A stretch of 64,000 bases of DNA. Origin: Diprion similis (lineage: Eukaryota; Arthropoda; Insecta; Hymenoptera; Diprionidae). The stretch spans positions 3,100,001 through 3,164,000 of the forward strand of contig NC_060114.1 of the NCBI RefSeq assembly GCF_021155765.1, in the 5' to 3' direction. The position numbers and the translations under genes were made by a program. The notes under the pieces were generated by a model that searched no databases, was not told the origin of the DNA, and worked only from the letters and a program-made list of their open reading frames with translations. This document shows, piece after piece, positions 1-11,880 of this stretch (its first letter is position 1; each line of letters opens with the position of its first letter).

Positions 1-1600
1 ACTGTGCAAAATAGACTATCAGTAAGGTACTATTACTATATCAGTGTCAGTGTCGGTGTGTTAGTACACTATTTCAGGATTACCCTTCAATTATTAACAC
101 ACCAAGGGCCAGTGGTCACAGTTACATAACATAATTACACGCAGTTCTTCCTTTATTGCAAAGTCGGCACTTGTTCGGCAATTTATGATAGGCTACGCCG
201 ATATCGCTAAGAGATCGCTCATCTGGACATCCGTTGTGTGATAGAGTCCCTACAAATGTTGTTGTGTCCCGCACGACACTTTAGTGGAGTCGGGGTATTT
301 AATTTAAGATAAATTGTTCTGGTATTGTTTTTAGAACCTAACTATTTATTTACAAGTTAATATGAGATATGTTGATAATTCGTCGACTAGATAGTGAGTT
401 AAATTCAGATATTCGATTGGTATTTGAAACTGTTAGGTATTTGTTGCTTGAGGTCTTGATAGGATTGTTGGTGGTTGATGTCTCGATGAGAACTGACTGT
501 GTTGAAGTAAAAGAAAAAGGAATGCGAAGGAGTTTCAAGAAAATGTGGAGGGTGTGGAAGTTCGCTGATTCGTCAATTTTTCCTATTGGTTGATTATTGC
601 GATTGGTGGGAATCCAGGATTGGTCAAGAAATTGCACCGGAAGTCTTGGTTATAGGGATGGAAATTATATATATAGGAGGAGAGTAGAAGCATGCAGGTA
701 TGACCTATGCTTGAACAATACGCGGTCCTTTCGGACTTTCGCGTACCTATTGTCCGGACAGGCCAGCGTCCACATCTGGCAGCCAACTGACTATTGATAA
801 TTGGTAAAAACCCAGGGGTAATAAAGTAGTGAAAAACCCGCGCTGGAAGTTCCATACGCCGCTTAGACGGTTCATTTATTGCTCGATATTAAGTTTATTG
901 TTTAGGGTCGCAGTTTCTTCAGCGCGGTTTTGTATTGCCAGATGTGGGACTCCTGTCCTTTCCGGACAGCTCGATACAGCTTGGGAACCACCGTCCAGGG
1001 AAATCCCAACCGTACAAGAATATTTGGATTCAAATTGAAGAATTGGTTAATTGTATAAATTGGATTTTGTTGATACGCAACAAATGTTGTAATGTACAAG
1101 ATATGTATCTTCAGTCAACGAGCCAGACATGGCAGCAAACGTTCTAACGTTCATTCGAATAAGGTAGTGAAGTCCGAAAATCAAAATTTAGTGAAGTAAG
1201 TTGGACCCCCGATAAATTTATAGAATTGTGAGGATAAAACTGAACTACATTCTTCTATTTCCAAAAAGTTTTACAGGTTTGGCTGCTGACTTTAGTTACT
1301 AGTTTCAGATTCACCAATTGGATATACTCATCATATAATCTTATTGCAAGAGATCGTAGTTATACGTCAATTGGTAATAACATATCTGCGGATTCGTCTT
1401 CACTTCCATACGCAAGGCGAAGACTGGAAGTCGTAAAACGAAGCCAGAAATCAGCAAGATATTGCAATGCGATTACGAATATATGGTAGCTAGGCCATAC
1501 GCGCCTCCGAAATCCGGTGGCCAGCTCTCTTGAATTCTATAATTCCATACAGAAAATGTTGAATGCTGTATATATTACACAGCTACACGAAAAAAAATTC
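1..1600. other. No gene found (left edge)
   Basis: Only short frames without recognisable motifs. The phrase ctgtccgga...ccacatctggca occurs near 755-780 and again, inverted, near 935-970, so part of 590-1060 may be a decayed inverted-repeat element. Nothing else can be supported. Confidence 0.4.
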
Positions 1601-1639
1601 TATCCGGAGGTCAGGCCATGATTATTCATGGCGAGATTC

Positions 1640-2200
1640 ATGGTTTTAGGGGGTTATGAGTTTCAATATATTAGGTATAACGGCCTGAGTATGGGCTTGG
1701 ATTATAAGATTTGTTAAAGTTATGTTAAAAACTGACATGATGGGGTGAAATGTAATGAAAATGAACTAAAGCCTTTTAACCCCTTGGCATTTACGGCTAT
1801 AAGATTGAGGGGTTATGAGTTCAAGGTGATATGGGTTTAAAAGGTTAAGAGGCTATCGTTTCAAGAGGTTATGGGATTCAATATATTAGCTATAACGGGC
1901 TCACTAGGCTTTGATTATAAGATTTTTCGAGGTTATGTTATTTTTCAGTTTAAACCTGCCATAGTGGGGTAAAATGGATTTCAGTTTCGGATTCAGCGAC
2001 CCCAAAAACATATATTGAAAATGGCCTGACGACCAGGCCAGAATTGTTTTTTTATTTTCGTGTGGCTGTGAAGAGTTTTTGAGGTTATGTCAAAAACCTG
2101 ACGTGATGGCGTAAAATTGATTCCGGATTCGGTTTCAGCCACCCAAAAAAAAAAATAATAATCACGATCCGACGCTCCGGGCAGAATTTTTTTTGTATTT
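1640..2200. repeat. Degenerate tandem duplication of an AT-rich unit
   Basis: The block ggttatgagtttcaatatattaggtataacgg...ggattataagattt (about 1652-1725) recurs at about 1868-1935. The block ggttatgttaaaaactgacatgatggggtgaaat recurs twice more (about 1933-1980 and 2083-2125), the last two copies followed by ggattcggtttcagc(c/g)acccaaaaa. No coding potential is seen. Confidence 0.6.
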
Positions 2201-2692
2201 TTTTGTGACTGTGTTATCATTTAAACAAGTTTGTAATATTTTTTTATCGTTAATATGTCATAACAATTAAAAATGATGTTTGATACCAGCCATAGAGTTA
2301 AATTAAATCAATTAGCGATATTCGAATTGAAATAAATAATTTGACAATTCAAATATACGAACATCGACCACGAGAACTTGATAATAAAAGAGTATCACAA
2401 AATATAGTTTTCAAATAATTTATTAGAACTTGGAATTGAATATTTAATAAGTCACATACATATACCTAGTACGTCTGACAATATTTTTTATTTGTTATAG
2501 CCCCTACCATAGCTCAACGACCGAATTGGACAGCCCGCGGTAAAGTTTCTTTTTTCCAACTTTTTTGATTATGATGTGAATTTAATAATATGCCCATAGT
2601 ACACATCCAAAGTATTCAACTTAATTTCCTTTATTTCTCAGCAAAATAGATTCTACGATCCAGTGGCAGTTGCGAGGTTATAGCTACGGTGA

Positions 2693-3028
2693 AGCAAAAT
2701 AAGACACAGCTGGTATCTCCTCCCCATCGCTCTGAATCTTGGCCGACTTAAGCTCAAACGAACACCTGAACAAGTACGACATTCTGCACCAGATCCTATT
2801 GAAACTACCATTTTGGATATGGTAAAAACCAAGGAGCAAATGACTACCCCGAATATGAGCAAATTTACGCCTCACGAGCATTTTTATTTGTCAATAGCGA
2901 ATGACGTCCAGCATTTTAATTTATCTCTTAAACTTAAAATCATGCAAGCTGTGTTGGATGCCGCCATGCGAACTATTGATTACAACAGAAATACTCTCAT
3001 AACGGTCTCTAAAAAGTGTTGCGAATAA
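2693..3028 (+). pseudogene. BESS/MADF-type companion ORF of the Harbinger element, fragment
   Basis: An open frame of about 110 codons preceded by an in-frame stop. Its C-terminal part has the BESS-like pattern FYLSIANDVQHFNLSLKLKIMQAVLDAA (described here in two pieces: FYLSIANDVQHF, about 2882-2917, then LSLKLKIMQAVLDAA). PIF/Harbinger elements commonly carry a second MADF/Myb-like DNA-binding ORF, and this one converges on the transposase remnant, as expected. The MADF half is not visible and no good start codon precedes the conserved part, so I treat it as a truncated copy. An unrelated short BESS gene exon is possible but less likely. Confidence 0.5.
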
Positions 3029-3130
3029 AAATTCAAATTCATCCAATCTATTATCTTGTAATTAAGAAATATGTGATATTTTGCGATACCTTCATTTTCC
3101 CTTTCCGGACATTCTGGTCGTAAGAAGTAG

Positions 3131-3903
3131 GTGAACTTCCGCCACTGCCACGGAACCTCACCTTCCTGTACAAAATATTCTGCGTATTTCGTTCGTATGT
3201 TTTTCGCTGCCATTGTAGAACTTCAAGCTACAATAAGTTGTAGGTCTCGTAGTCCCACGTCGCTGTTATTTTCTCGCCATTCTCCAGGTTCCAAGTTACC
3301 AAAACGATCTATCCGGCCTACATATCGTAGCGAAATGTAACACCTTCTTTCCGGAGCCATACTTCATTATCTCTCAGAAAAAGATTTTACAATGCTTTCG
3401 CCGGGCTCTGGTAATGCATTGATAGCTGTTTTTAAAATACGCATCCGGTAAGTTGATACCCCAAACGTATATGCAATCGTAATCCTCGCTCGACTTAACC
3501 GATAATTGAATATCACTTGATTGGATATAGAGTTGTTACTAGGATATGGACGTATTAAATTTTCCATCAATGGGAAGGCCGGATCACCAACAAATACGTG
3601 TGATATGTGAGCATGCATTGCTACTCGGAATGGTAATTGGAGGTAACAGCGATAAAGTACTATTTGCGATGTACCTTCCAAAACTTGAGTTTTGGAATAG
3701 TCCACCATCACTTTCTCTTCCAGCAGATCCAATACTAACGTAATTGAACCAATATTGACCATCAGAAGCAGCAAGTAGTGCAATACTATAACAGGCTGAC
3801 CCCGTATTATTAAAGCATTGCAATCTTCAGCATTTTTAGACGACTCTTCTTCCGTTAGTTTAGTGGGTACTTCCGATCGAAAAGCCATCCAAACTTCTTC
3901 CAC
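3131..3903 (-). pseudogene. Broken PIF/Harbinger transposase (DDE_Tnp_4 type)
   Basis: Remnant of a cut-and-paste transposase. In order on the minus strand: a PTKLTEEE segment (about 3870-3840); then, in another frame, FNNTGSACYSIALLAASDGQ and SIGSAGRESDGGLFQNSSFG (about 3815-3660), which match the fSiVLLA..D....V..G..GR.SDGgvf.nS block of the family; then, back in the first frame, FVGDPAFPL...LIRPYP and FNYRLSRARITIAYTFG (about 3600-3450); then a PGEWR tail block and AAKNIRTKYAEYFVQEGEVPWQ near 3300-3150 with in-frame stops between. The segment that should carry the IGAxDGKH block with the first catalytic Asp is missing. The Glu expected after RLSRAR is Ala here. At least two frame changes and several stops make it non-functional. 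Confidence 0.8.
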
Positions 3904-4815
3904 TAATTTTTATGAACAATTATACACAAGATTTTTTCATTAAAAACTAGACGCAGAAAAACGTGTTTCTTTAGTCTTTTGCTTTTAGAAGCGAAACTTA
4001 TTTAATGAATCCTGATTTCGTCAATGCATGGTCATTGGTACCTTCTTCGTTTTTTCAAAAATTCATTATTCCGTTATTTTTTTAGTTTGAGCGCAGGCCC
4101 TTTGGAAGAGAGTAGTGATTAATATGTTCCTTATTTATGCGGAGAACGGATGCTGTCGGATGAACAGTTTTTGCACAATTACGATTTGAATTTTCGAATA
4201 CACAATCTTGCAGTGTGTCTGAATGCGTCACAAATGGTCCGATTTCAATTTTCCACACAGATTTTGATAGTAGAAGTATAGTATTACAAAAATATTTGCA
4301 AATATGACCAAAAACAGACGAGCACGCGATAACGGTTGAATAGTGGCGGTAAAACGATGAATGCTTTATTAGTTTTGTATTTATAAGCATAAAACTAAAA
4401 AAACATGTTATTCTGCGTATAGTTGCGAATAAAAAATTATAGATCATAGTTACAGCGAGTTCGAAACATGACAAAATACAACTACGGGTTGCCCTGCGTG
4501 TACTGGGACAGTCGGAATTGCGTGAGTAATTTTGTTTTGAAAAACACCTCTATTGCTTGGCCTATGTCGACCAAACCCACCAGCGTGCTGCCTGATACTG
4601 GTCTAATAAACTTCTCCTCGCTTTTCTTCTTCTTCTGCGCAACCACAGTAATACCGAGAGATTCATCTCATCCTCGTAATTCATCACAATAAATTCCATA
4701 CTTTCTCACAGGTTTAATCTGACGCTTGCTTCACAAACTAAAATGAAACAAAATGCATCTGTACAAACCATGGCTGGCATGGCATGTGTCGAATTGGTCA
4801 CTAGCGTCCTTTTCG
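3904..4815. other. No gene found; probably outer part of the Harbinger remnant
   Basis: Frames of up to 130 codons on the minus strand show no family motif. The AT-rich sequence is possibly the 5' flank of the broken transposase. Confidence 0.35.
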
Positions 4816-5112
4816 TGTAGATCATGTGTCCACGAGGACAGTGCGCACCTCGTGCGCATGCGTCAAATTGTGCGAATTTAATTGGCCGACAGTTACCGCT
4901 TGATTGAGCAGCCGACGTAATACCAATCGCGACTGTCAGAAAACGTCCCTAGGAGTTCACAGCTAACGGTGGACTCCTAGGGTCATTTTCTGACAGTCAC
5001 GATTGGTATTGCGTCGGCTGCTCAATCAGGCGGTAACTGTCGGCCAATAAGATTTGCAAAACTTGACGCACGCGCATAAGGTGCGCACTTTTCTAATGGA
5101 CACACAGTATAT
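4816..5112. mobile_element. Hairpin MITE, copy 1
   Basis: Almost the whole 297 bp is one imperfect palindrome: arms run from gtgtccacgaggacagtgcgcacc through ttggccgacagttaccgc and cgactgtcagaaaacgtccc taggag to a small centre, then back. The termini resemble catac(c/t)gtgtgtccat. The same element occurs at 47917-48193. Confidence 0.75.
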
Positions 5113-8100
5113 GGACACTGTTGCCGTTTGCGGATGGCCGCAAGGCACCCAACGCAGCTCAACGCGTGCATGGAAACGAACAGTCGCACATTAGCATGAG
5201 GATACGCACAGTAATCCGGCGGCAGTGTGTGTTTGGCAGCACAAATAATTTATATGAATATTGCTTTATTTTGCTTTATTAATGCAAGTTCACCACAGCA
5301 TTCGTTACCACTCTTTTATATCGACTGCCACATTGCCTTCTCGGTGCGTGGCGTCTCTTTTTTAAATGCAAGCTGCCAACCTAACAACTATTGCACTATT
5401 CATGCTGACAACCTACAGTGTGTTCGCGTCACGATCCGTGAATTCAGAAGCCCGAATACTTATCCTTCAAGTTGCGGGTCTAAGGCGGGAACCAGATCAC
5501 GTAGAAAAATAGTATAAAATTGTTGTAAATGCTCTACTTGGAATGGTACAAACGTATAAAAAAATTATTAAACACTACTTAAAAAACTTTAATTAAGAAG
5601 AGTGTTATAAAATTGCATAAGAAAAATAGTTATCACGGTGGTGTTTCTGGTATACCGTTTGAATAGTGAGAGATTTACTTTTCGCAGTAGCAACGGATTT
5701 TAATAGTGTCGAGAAATCACGGAACCCATATAGCTGAATCAAAATTACTATTCATGAAACTGGAGCTTTGCATGGACAAAGCTAAGGGTATCTCTGGTCA
5801 AATGCCAAATGCCCCTGTCTCTGAATTTTCAAACTATCCGTTCAGAAATGTTTCTTCGGTCGGAAGAACAAGTCCCCCTCGGTTCATAAATCAATAGTCC
5901 CCTCCACGTTCTCCGGGGGGTAAAAATGACATATTATGCATTGGATGTTTTATCTCAAAACTTGATTGACGTATTCTGATGAAAAAAAGTATGGGTATCT
6001 ATTGGGGAAACACCCTCTTATGTGAATAAATTTGGGCGCGAAGTGCCACTCCCAAGATTTCGAAATAAATCGATACAAGTTAAAAATCATTATATATCGA
6101 ACGCTAATCAATGTAACAAAAACTTGTTTCCCCCATTTAATTGCTTTAAGTGTGTATTACCCCCACGAATTATTTCAGATTTTTGTGATTGGTGTGCCAC
6201 GTCGAATATAACGATTTTTGCACTTTTTTCCGTTCTTTCACTTGTTTCGACCATGTGTTGAGAAAAAGTTGTCTGAGTAGTCATACGATATCAAGATTTA
6301 CTTTTTGAATATTACCATATCTAATATCGAACCTCGCCACCCTTTATATACCTAAAGGCTTTGACTTGATGAAATATCGTATTTCAGGACTAAATATAAT
6401 AAATCGCGGCAACGTTTTTGTTTTTATTTTTTTAGTTCATCAACAAGTTAAAACTAGATTTACTAGATGAAATATAATACTGATGATAATTATGATAATA
6501 ATATATGGGATTGAAAGATTCTTGTAGGAATGTCGTTCGCAATCGCATATCATTACGGAATATGTTACTACGAGCAATTAGCAGTTACTATTTCGAACAA
6601 ATATGTAAAGGAAATTATTTTATGCTCTTATTGATAGGCGATGGTGGAGCAAAGTGAGCCCCTGGGGGCAAAGTGGGGACCTTAACATTTTTGATATTTC
6701 CAAAAAATTTGGGGTCAAAGTGGACCCCCTGAGATTTTTTAAATAACAAGGGATAAAATCAACCAGCTGAATTTTTTATTCAGTATGAATTATTCGGAAA
6801 TCATTTACTCGAGTAATTGCTAGATAATAATTTAACATAATTGTTCGTATGAAAACTAATCATTTTCTGATTTTAGGCGTTATTTTCTTAAAGGGCCCAC
6901 TTTGCCCCACCCTCCCCTAACTCTGTAAATATTCCTTGGAACTAAAAATTTACAGTGCAAGTGATATCTTGTCCTTCTCATTGGATCCTATCAACTTTTT
7001 TAGGCTATATCCTACCAAAGACTCAATTATCGAAACTACTCGAGTATAACATTCAACGTTCGATTTGCAACATTTATATTCATTCGGGTTAGCGATTCTA
7101 AAGTGGAAAAATTTACTAAACCTTGGTGAAAATCATCTTCGAATCCAATATACATACCTATAATGAGATACTAAATTCGTGTGAAGTAAAAAACGATTCC
7201 TATGTTAAAAAGTAGTTGAACGTTTCTTGAAACCAGCTACTCACTTTGTGAGCGATTCTATTGTCGGCATTTTGCTAGTATGTCAACCTTTTCCACAGTT
7301 TGTATTTGAGTTTTGAGTTTAGTTCTAAGTTAACCTAAGGCGACACATTTTGAAATTGTCATATCAACATTTAATTTGTGATATTCAGGTTTTTTGTTAC
7401 TTAGTAATACATTAAAAAATGGTTAAATCTTGAAATATTGTTAATTTTCTTGAAAATGTTGAAAAGTATTTCAACGAGCGTTTTAAGTTATTTTTTTTTT
7501 CTTGGAGGGCCCTCCGGTCCGAAGAGGGTCACTTTAGTCCCACTTAATGGGTTAAAAAACACGAAAATCGTGCATTTGTGACAAAATAGTGGTTTTCTTA
7601 TCTAGGGCGTAAAGCGCCTATGCTGCCAACAATATTTTTCGTCCTGCGCAGGCGTAAGGCGGGATTGTATGATCCGGGTGCCAGCGTAAGATCCTGTTTT
7701 CCGCCTACTATGTCCAAAAATATGTTACTCCTGACTCAAGCATAATGTTAAGTTTTTTGACCTGAAAAACCGGAAGAAAGAGACAAATTTTTTTCCCTGT
7801 TAACTTTTGCGGGAAAAAGTGATATTTTCTCCTGCATTTGCGGGAAAAATGAGATTTGCGGCAAATATAATAAAATATGTTACAAATTGATGTGTAACAT
7901 CTTAGCCCTCAGTATGTGGAATTTGATGGGACTAATTTCCAGAGTTGAGTCGGCAATAAAGTATTAAGTCGACTATTAAATAAAGTCGAGTTTATTCCCT
8001 TGTTACATAATGTACTATTATGACCTCTGTAGAGGAGAAAAACACTGCTCAGCCAATGGCGGTAGAGCTATGGTAATTTCGACTGTAACAATTGAAATAT

Positions 8101-8731
8101 TTTGGACAAATGAGATTTTTAACGATTTTCTTAAAATGGGGGGAAAATTGTATGTTACCATCAAAATTACACGCGGTGCAGCCTACCCTTGTAGATACAA
8201 TTAATCAAGACTATTTGACTGCATGTGAGCTACAACCCAGAAATATTGTGAATATCTTTGATTTCAACTCACGTCTAGACTGTATGGTCTACAATCGAAA
8301 TTCACAGAACTCAGGTTCATAAACCTCACTGACCAAACGCAAGGATGAGCAAAAGTAAGGATAAGCAGTTCGCAAAGTGTCATTCTCAGAACTCAAAAAT
8401 GCATTCTTGCAACTAACTATCCTGTCAGTAATGCACCGATTGGCCGCTTTTAAAGACCAATCGACTTGGACTGACACGGCTAAAAACTAATCAAGAGTCT
8501 TTCCAAAACTCCCACCTTTAAAACAAAACTCATACAACAGCAGAGAATCATCCTGTAGGCATCGGAAAATATAAAAACAGACAATTAAGGAACAGGTCAT
8601 TCTAAATCATTGAATGCTTGTATCCAGAATCTCCGAAATTAGTGTAACTAAATAAATTAACAACATTTTAACAGACCCCTAAATCGAACTTAGGAATCGC
8701 TGTCATTTTGTGACTTCTATATGACATAGGG
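5113..8731. other. AT-rich non-coding region
   Basis: No supported gene. Besides the short element at 6645-6920 there are scattered gggccc/agtgggac motifs near 7500-7560. Confidence 0.5.
6645..6920. mobile_element. Short element with gcaaagtgggcccc-type inverted ends
   Basis: The left end ggtggagcaaagtgagcccctg and the right end, read inverted, agggtggggcaaagtgggccc are similar, and the motif recurs internally. Comparable phrases occur at 34370-34740, suggesting a dispersed family. Confidence 0.45.
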
Positions 8732-9426
8732 GGTTTTCCACGCCAACTCAACCAGTATTAAACCCCGACCATCTCAAGATCATTTCATGTCTTTTTATAA
8801 CATTCTACTCGGTAAAAAACACGACCTGAATTTTTTTCAAATTTTTTTACTGAACCGATTGTTTTTTTATAAATATTTGATAAAAATTTTCAAAGATTCA
8901 GCGAATGACACAAAGCACCCCCCCCCCCCCCCCCCCCCCCCCCCCGTTAAGAAAAACGTGTGCCAAATTGTATTCTATTTTTTTATCACCTAATTCGGAA
9001 TTTTGAAATTTTGAATCCCAAAATTATCTTTACTAACTAAAGTGGTGCATCATCGAATTGGTGAAACCGAAAATTTACAAGTAAATTAATCCTTATTTGA
9101 CGCTTACGATTTGATCCTGTGTTAATTTAGGATTCAAAATTTTAAAAATTTCGAATTAGGTAATAAAAAAAAATAGAAAAAAAATTCGGCCCACGTTTTT
9201 CTTAACACGGAGTGTTTTGTGTCATTCACTAGATTTTTGAGAATTTTTTCAGATTTAAAAAAATACGCATTTGCAATCGACGTGAAATATTTATAAAAAA
9301 TAAACGCGTTAATATAAAAATTTGAAAAAAATTCAGGTTACGTTTTTTACCGTATGTTACAACAGAAAACATGAAATGATTTTGAGATGGTCGGGGTTTA
9401 ACACTGGTCGAGTTGGCGTGGAATAC
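8732..9426. mobile_element. Fold-back element with a C28 tract in one arm
   Basis: The left arm (about 8732-9028) starts ttttccacgccaactcaacc; the right arm (about 9128-9426) ends gagttggcgtggaatacc. Intervening matches include cccgaccatctcaagatcatttcatg, ttttttcaaattttt and cctaattcggaattttgaaat. There is a short unpaired centre. Terminal similarity links it to the fold-back element at 34948-36477. Confidence 0.75.
8918..8945 (+). repeat. Uninterrupted run of 28 C
   Basis: Homopolymer inside the left arm of the fold-back element. The matching place in the other arm (around 9206-9222) reads cggag instead, so the run is an expansion in one arm only. Length is prone to assembly error. Confidence 0.85.
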
Positions 9427-11129
9427 CAAATATATTGAATGAACAGCCCTAAGTTCGACAACTCGATTTTCGGCACAGGATACGTGAGTAAATATTCCAC
9501 ATAATGAGCTACCAGCTACTGCGAGCGGTGGCGGGGGATAATGGGGTGGATCATGTGTGAGCAGCAGCGTTCTCACGCGGTGCCACGTGCCCTTTCGGCT
9601 GCTTACCCTCGCGTACTTACGCACGTGCCTTGCGGAACACGAACGAAAATTCATAATCGTCAAACATCCAAGTACCGTGCCGCACCGTTCAAAACTAAAT
9701 TTTATTCACTAGAAGCGACTCACCTGGCTCTACGAGTCTCACGAGTTGCGATTGAAGTGTGGCGAATTTTATTTGGTGGATATTGCGAAACGTCCCTAAA
9801 TTCAGCTTAGATAACCTAAAATATAAATTGAAATAAATGAATTTGTTACTCAAAGGACATCGGCCAAAAGAATATATGAAAATTGCCACTAAAGTAGATA
9901 GAAAAATTGAAAAAGATCATCCCTCAATCATTATTCTTTGTGTTCTAGGTATTTCCGAGAAGATGAAGATCGTTTGCACGAAAAGTAGCGTATAAACCAG
10001 TTCCACAAAGCTTTTGCGAAACAATCAATGGTTTCTTACGAAACTTGGTCTGTGAGGTTTTTTTTGAGACCCTTGATTGGGGTTCAAAGTCGGAAAAGTG
10101 ATTCTCAACATGGCGTATCCAATATGGCGGGCTTTAACCTATTCGATTTTTGTTTTTTTTTTACAATTTTCTCGAAATATACTTCATATTAAATAATTGT
10201 CAAGTGTATGAAATAGGGGTACGATTTTCTGACAAACCGATTGCCGTTATTTATGTTGCAGAATTATTTTCATATTGCAAGAAATGAGCAACATTTGGAA
10301 AAAAACTGAACCTCGAAATGGTCCAAAAAGTGTTTTTTTTATTAAAATCTTTATAAAAAATATTTTCATTTTAAAGTGAACGAGTTAAGGAGGGCAGAAA
10401 CAATCAATCACTGGATTCAAACGAATCTTCTTATACTGCTACTTACATTAGCCGTTGGGTAATGAACCATTTGTCACCAACGTTCCAGCACCCAGCGTCG
10501 TACCTAAGTACTGCCTCGTTATAAGAGTCCTCGTTGTCCTCTTCGTTTCGCTTTGGCGCAGAATCCTTTTTTTATAAGCGAGTGAGTGATTGCGTCAAAT
10601 CATACATGATTAGACTCCGAATTCGTATACATAATAGTAATTCCCTTATAACGAGAAGTGGTGATGATCATCGACACACTGACACACGTGTGATTCTTGG
10701 GCTCTCCAGGCAGTAGTGGGAGTGGGAGAAGGCTCCAGCGACGAATTTTTTGGAATCCTATTTCCCCTAATCGTCCTACTCTCTTATAAAAAAGTAGGGC
10801 TGTGTCTACATGTGTTGAAATAAGAAACTGTTTACTAGAATCCGAAATGAGCGACTCGAAAAAAACACCCGGGATTCAGAAGTTCTTCTTTTAATCCAGT
10901 AATTGAATAATTTGATTTCTTGCTTAAACTCGGCTGTACGGGACTCACCGTTTTGAAAAATACTATTTGACCTTCAAATTAGAATCGAATGATTCTAGGA
11001 GAAAATACTTAAAGTTAAAAAACTAACTCTTGCGGAACAAAATTACACGTTACTTGTTGCAAGCAGGCGCAGATCGAAGGCTGTGGATACTGTACAATTT
11101 TTTCTCTGTATTTTCATGAATTTCCATTA
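9427..11129. other. Non-coding region
   Basis: No supported gene. The stretch at 10030-10390 carries caatatggcgggc and related phrases that place it in the dispersed repeat family at 11130-11880. Confidence 0.45.
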
Positions 11130-11880
11130 AAAACAAGCGGCTTTAGGCTGACCGTGAGCCAGCCCTCAAACTTCCCGTTTTCCCATCGCAGATTGCTAGT
11201 TCACGGTTCATTCAAATTCGTGATTGACGATTCGAAAGCCTTTGGATGCCATATTACATGAAAATATTACGATTTTTTTTAATTTTGAACCACTATAATG
11301 GATCCACCATCATAGATGTTGGAGTTCTGACCTTGGATTTGTTATCAGTGACCCAAAAAACCTTTGATTTCGAATTTCCATTAAAACCTGAATAATTTTA
11401 GATTTTTTCCACTATACTGGATTCGCCATTTTGGATTTCACAATCTGACTTCAGATTCGTGATTAGTGACCCAAAAAACCTCACGGTACCAATTTTCATT
11501 CAAATCCGTTCATCCATTCTCAAGATATCATTTTTATCTGACTTTTTGGAATTTTGTTACTTAAATAATTGAAAAAGTGCTTGACCGATCAAAGCCAAAA
11601 TATAATCAGTTTGAAGTTTTGAAAAGCCACGTTGATTGAGACCAAAATCATTGAAATTCAATCACTCGTTCTTGAGATATTGTCGGATAAAAAAATTGAT
11701 CGCATACATACGTACATACATACACACACACAGACGTCCATCCAGAAGTGGTCGGACGTGATTCTCTAGATCTTGAAATGTTGAGATCTAGTGAACACTC
11801 AACTTTTCATTTTCGGGCTGATAACAATAACTTCCTTTTTTCTTCGGAAACGGAGAAACGGGAAGTTAAAAATGGCTGGT
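11130..11880 (+). repeat. Long dispersed repeat, copy A
   Basis: Contains ggctttaggctgaccgtgagcc, repeated phrases on the theme catttt/ggatccaccat...gtgacccaaaaaacc, then catacatacgtacatacatacacacac and a tail ending cggaaacggagaaacggg. The same order is found inverted at 22690-22885 and 24590-25165. A shorter relative (caatatggcggg context) lies at about 10030-10390. Non-coding and of unknown class. Confidence 0.6.

Noticed and set aside
4082..4474. Minus-strand open frame of 130 codons
   Set aside because: No motif, and not an extension of the Harbinger transposase in any frame that I could match.
9229..9663. Minus-strand open frame of 144 codons
   Set aside because: It spans the right arm of the fold-back element and the unrelated sequence beyond it; low-complexity composition and no homology recognised.
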